Origin: a bacterium
GTDB lineage: Bacteria > Patescibacteriota > Minisyncoccia > Minisyncoccales > CG1-02-41-26
Direction of reading: 5' to 3'
Length of the DNA stretch: 7,568 nt
Assembly: GCA_021163625.1 (NCBI GenBank)
Contig: JAGGTS010000026.1
Span: 1 to 7,568, forward strand
The notes under the pieces: generated by a model
Databases searched by the model: none
Told to the model about the DNA's origin: nothing
What the model saw: the letters and a program-made list of their open reading frames with translations, nothing else
In this document: positions 5,459 to 7,568 of the stretch, piece after piece
Layout of the letters: each line of letters opens with the position of its first letter
Numbering within the stretch: the stretch's first letter is position 1
Program-made: the position numbers and the translations under genes

Positions 5459-5905
5459 ATGTATTTAACGGCTCATTTAATAATGGCTTTGATTATCGGG
5501 AAACTAACCAAAAATTATCTTGCGGCCATAATCGGCGCATTTTTAATTGATATTGACCATTTGATTCCTTTTATAAAGCACGGCGATATTTTTAATTTTA
5601 AAAAGCTTTGGCAGGTTGTTGCGGAAGGCAAGCATATATATAACAACCCTGAGAAATATTTGCATAGTGTATTTGTTTGGGCGTTAATAAGCCTTGTCGC
5701 TGTTTTTATCAACTTTTACTTTGGTATTATTTTATCTGTTGCCTATCTAAGCCATTTATTTTTAGATGCTTTAGACGGCCCGAATTATTATTTTTTCTAC
5801 CCTCTGGCAAGAATTAAAATTAAAGGGCCCGTCCGCTACTTGTCGTTAAGCGAGCTTTTTTTGACTATTATTCTTTTAGGAATTTATTTGTTTTTACTAT
5901 TTTAA
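5459..5905 (+). CDS. YdjM/DUF457-type integral membrane protein (putative metal-dependent hydrolase fold)
   Basis: A 148-residue membrane protein resembling the YdjM/LexA-regulated, DUF457-type family, usually annotated as membrane-bound metal-dependent hydrolase. Candidate metal ligands sit at the usual places: H6 in TAHLIMA at the N-terminus, D31, D33 and H34 in LIDIDHLIP, H69 in YLHSVF, and H99 with D103 and D106 in LSHLFLDALDG. Hydrophobic segments lie near 3-30, 70-98 and 131-148, with a soluble loop at about 38-66 between the ligand clusters. No substrate is known for the family, and enzymatic activity is inferred only from ligand conservation. The gene stands alone, just outside the right flanking repeat and after AAATTCTAAA units. 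No Shine-Dalgarno sequence or clear promoter is visible. Confidence 0.8.
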   Translation: MYLTAHLIMALIIGKLTKNYLAAIIGAFLIDIDHLIPFIKHGDIFNFKKLWQVVAEGKHIYNNPEKYLHSVFVWALISLVAVFINFYFGIILSVAYLSHLFLDALDGPNYYFFYPLARIKIKGPVRYLSLSELFLTIILLGIYLFLLF

Positions 5906-6002
5906 ATATTCATTTTTCTTAAACCGTGGTTAAAAACGCGTTGCCTTTCTAGAACTTACCGAAGCTTGGCTTTGACCAACTAGAGTGTTTTTATCTATCC
6001 CT

Positions 6003-6011
6003 TGTTATGAT
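6003..6011 (+). promoter_or_regulatory. Extended -10 promoter for glmS giving a near-leaderless mRNA
   Basis: TGTTATGAT at 6003-6011 is a good extended -10 (TGn plus TATGAT). The best -35-like hexamer, TTGACC at 5972-5977, is 28 bases away, too far for normal spacing, so the extended -10 would carry recognition. A start near 6018 leaves about four bases before ATG at 6022. The rest of the 116-bp spacer holds no gene and no clear terminator for the preceding gene. Confidence 0.5.
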
Positions 6012-6021
6012 ATATTAAAAT

Positions 6022-7568
6022 ATGTGCGGTATTGCCGGATATATCGGCCCAAAAAAAGCTTTGCCAATATTATTTTCAGGGTTAAAAAGGCTGGAATATC
6101 GAGGCTATGACAGCTATGGATTTTTAGTCATCAAAAAAGACGGCCTTCCCTTTTTACATAAAAAAAAGGGGAAAATATCAGACGATGAAAAAGAATTATT
6201 GTCCTTGGACATTGATGGGAATATAGGCATTGCCCATACGCGTTGGGGAACGACTGGAGAAATTACTCCAGAGAATGCCCATCCCCACTTTGACTGCAAA
6301 AAAGAGATTTTCATTGTCCATAATGGCATTATTGAAAACTATAAAGAGCTGAAACAAGAATTAAAGTCAGAAGGGCATATTTTTAGCTCGGAGACGGACA
6401 GCGAGGTTCTTTCTCATTTGATTGAGAAATACCTCTCAGAGCCTTCAGAAAATGGGGAACGGGCAACAAGCCTGGAAGATGCTGTTAGGAAGGTCTTAAA
6501 ACAAATACAGGGCACTTATGGCATAGCCGTGGTTTCAACAAGAGAACCGGATAAAATAGTGGCGGCGAGAATGTCATCCCCGCTTGTTTTGGGGGTTGGC
6601 AAGGATGAGTTTCTTCTCGCTTCAGACGCTTCAGCGATTGTTATGAGAACCAGACAGATTGTTAATCTTGATGATGGGGAAATTGCGGTGATAAAACCCG
6701 ATGATTTTTATATTTTAAAAGAAAAGAAAATTGAGACTATTGACTGGGATATTTCTGACATCCAGAAATCAGGCTTCCCCCATTTTATGATTAAAGAAAT
6801 TAATGAAGAGCCGGATGCTGTTGAGAATGCTTTTTTAGGCAGACTGATAGAAGAAGACGGTTCTGTAAAATTGGGCGGGATAGATAGTGTATCTGAACAA
6901 ATTAGTAAAACTGAAAGAATATTTTTAGTCGGCTGCGGCACTGCTTATTATGCTGCTTTGGTTGGCGAATATCTCATTGAAGAAGCGGCAAAAATTCCCG
7001 CAAAGGCCGAAGTTAGTTCAGAGTTTAGATATAGAAACCATGTATTTAATAAAAATGACGCTGCCATCTTTATATCCCAGTCCGGCGAAACGGCAGACAC
7101 GCTTGGCGCTTTAAGGGAGGCGAAGCAAAAAAGGATATTAAGTATTGGTATTACAAATGTTGTTGGTTCAACTCAGTCAAGGGAAACAGATGCAGGGATT
7201 TACTCTCGCTCAGGCCCTGAAATTGCCGTAGCTTCCACAAAAGCCTTTGTCGGGCAGGTCACAACCCTTATTTTGTTGGCTGTTTTTCTGGGCCGCCAGC
7301 GAAGAATGGATTTAGAACAAGGCAAAAAAATTATTAAAGAATTAAAGCTTATCCCAGATTTAATCAAAGAAATTTTAAGCCAACAAAACCAGATAAAAAA
7401 GATAGCAGAAGAATATTCCCATTTTGATAAATTTATGTTTTTAGGAAGAAAGTATAATTTTCCGATTGCCTTAGAAGGAGCTTTGAAATTGAGGGAAGTT
7501 TCTTATCTGCAGTCCCAAGGGTATGCAGCCGGCGAGATGAAACATGGTTCAATCGCTCTAATTGACCA
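6022..7568 (+). CDS. glmS: Glutamine-fructose-6-phosphate aminotransferase (isomerizing), C-terminus beyond window
   Basis: Makes glucosamine-6-phosphate from fructose-6-phosphate and glutamine in the cytoplasm, the first committed step toward UDP-GlcNAc and peptidoglycan. Five hundred and fifteen residues are visible. The N-terminal Ntn glutaminase domain starts MCGIAGYIG, with Cys2 as nucleophile after Met removal. It continues with EYRGYDSYG (25-33), HTRWGT (72-77) and the oxyanion-site HNG (100-102). Two SIS sugar-isomerase domains follow: VGCGTAYYA (303-311), SQSGETADT (352-360), STKAF (405-409), and the catalytic region ALEGALKLRE with E492 and GEMKHG with H508, equivalent to E488 and H504 of the E. 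coli enzyme. The final 90 or so residues, including the catalytic Lys and the DNxxKSVTVE-type tail, lie past the window. GYDSYGF replaces the common GYDSAGI/L. No glmS ribozyme or riboswitch fits in the 116-bp upstream spacer. Confidence 0.97.
   Translation, partial: MCGIAGYIGPKKALPILFSGLKRLEYRGYDSYGFLVIKKDGLPFLHKKKGKISDDEKELLSLDIDGNIGIAHTRWGTTGEITPENAHPHFDCKKEIFIVHNGIIENYKELKQELKSEGHIFSSETDSEVLSHLIEKYLSEPSENGERATSLEDAVRKVLKQIQGTYGIAVVSTREPDKIVAARMSSPLVLGVGKDEFLLASDASAIVMRTRQIVNLDDGEIAVIKPDDFYILKEKKIETIDWDISDIQKSGFPHFMIKEINEEPDAVENAFLGRLIEEDGSVKLGGIDSVSEQISKTERIFLVGCGTAYYAALVGEYLIEEAAKIPAKAEVSSEFRYRNHVFNKNDAAIFISQSGETADTLGALREAKQKRILSIGITNVVGSTQSRETDAGIYSRSGPEIAVASTKAFVGQVTTLILLAVFLGRQRRMDLEQGKKIIKELKLIPDLIKEILSQQNQIKKIAEEYSHFDKFMFLGRKYNFPIALEGALKLREVSYLQSQGYAAGEMKHGSIALID

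Noticed and set aside
5906..6021. Possible glmS ribozyme/riboswitch upstream of glmS
   Set aside because: The spacer is only 116 bp, is AT-rich, carries a promoter four to ten bases before the start codon, and shows no pseudoknotted ribozyme core.
6114..6941. Two short minus-strand open frames within glmS
   Set aside because: Both are antisense to conserved glutaminase and linker sequence of glmS.
1..7568. UGA recoding (Gly), as in Gracilibacteria/Absconditabacteria
   Set aside because: All recognised frames are intact without reading UGA as an amino acid, and Trp and Gly positions use standard codons. Only TAA and TAG end genes here, but five stops are too few to claim recoding.

Overview
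This 7.6 kb, AT-rich window looks like part of a Candidatus Patescibacteria (CPR) genome, most likely Parcubacteria-like. That assignment is an inference from several traits: a short archaeal-style Elp3, a CPR-type N-terminal helical segment on a DUF2157 protein, tandem AAATTCTAAA-type intergenic repeats, tight gene spacing, and no convincing Shine-Dalgarno sequence before any gene. Only TAA and TAG stops are used, and nothing suggests UGA recoding.

Left part (1-2243), tRNA biology. On the minus strand is a 3'-truncated elp3 gene, the radical-SAM/acetyl-CoA enzyme that starts U34 carboxymethylation in tRNA. Thirty bases away, divergently oriented, is a class I methyltransferase whose N- and C-terminal motifs resemble Trm9/ALKBH8, the enzyme that methylates the Elp3-derived cm5U34 in eukaryotes. 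Its last codons run into a tRNA-Arg(CCG) gene, which has an unusual C at position 33.

Middle (2244-5458), an inverted-repeat-flanked cassette. Two copies of a 180-195 bp repeat lie in opposite orientation (2362-2556 and 5045-5225). They share a 63-bp block with no mismatch plus shorter conserved blocks. Between them lie a promoter with an extended -10 and three co-directional membrane-protein genes: a DUF2157 protein, a larger DUF2157/DUF4401-like polytopic protein in the same reading frame, and a GDYXXLXY-domain protein. The function of this module is unknown; it may form one envelope complex. The flanking spacers contain strong hairpins, a 23-bp near-perfect palindrome and six degenerate AAATTCTAAA units.

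Right part (5459-7568). A small YdjM/DUF457-type membrane protein with predicted metal ligands is followed by a 116-bp spacer with an extended -10 promoter. Then comes glmS, the glucosamine-6-phosphate synthase that makes the amino-sugar precursor of peptidoglycan. It is cut off by the window end about 90 residues before its usual C-terminus.

The two observations most worth following are a possible bacterial Elp3 plus Trm9-like wobble-uridine pathway, and the long inverted repeat enclosing a complete membrane module.
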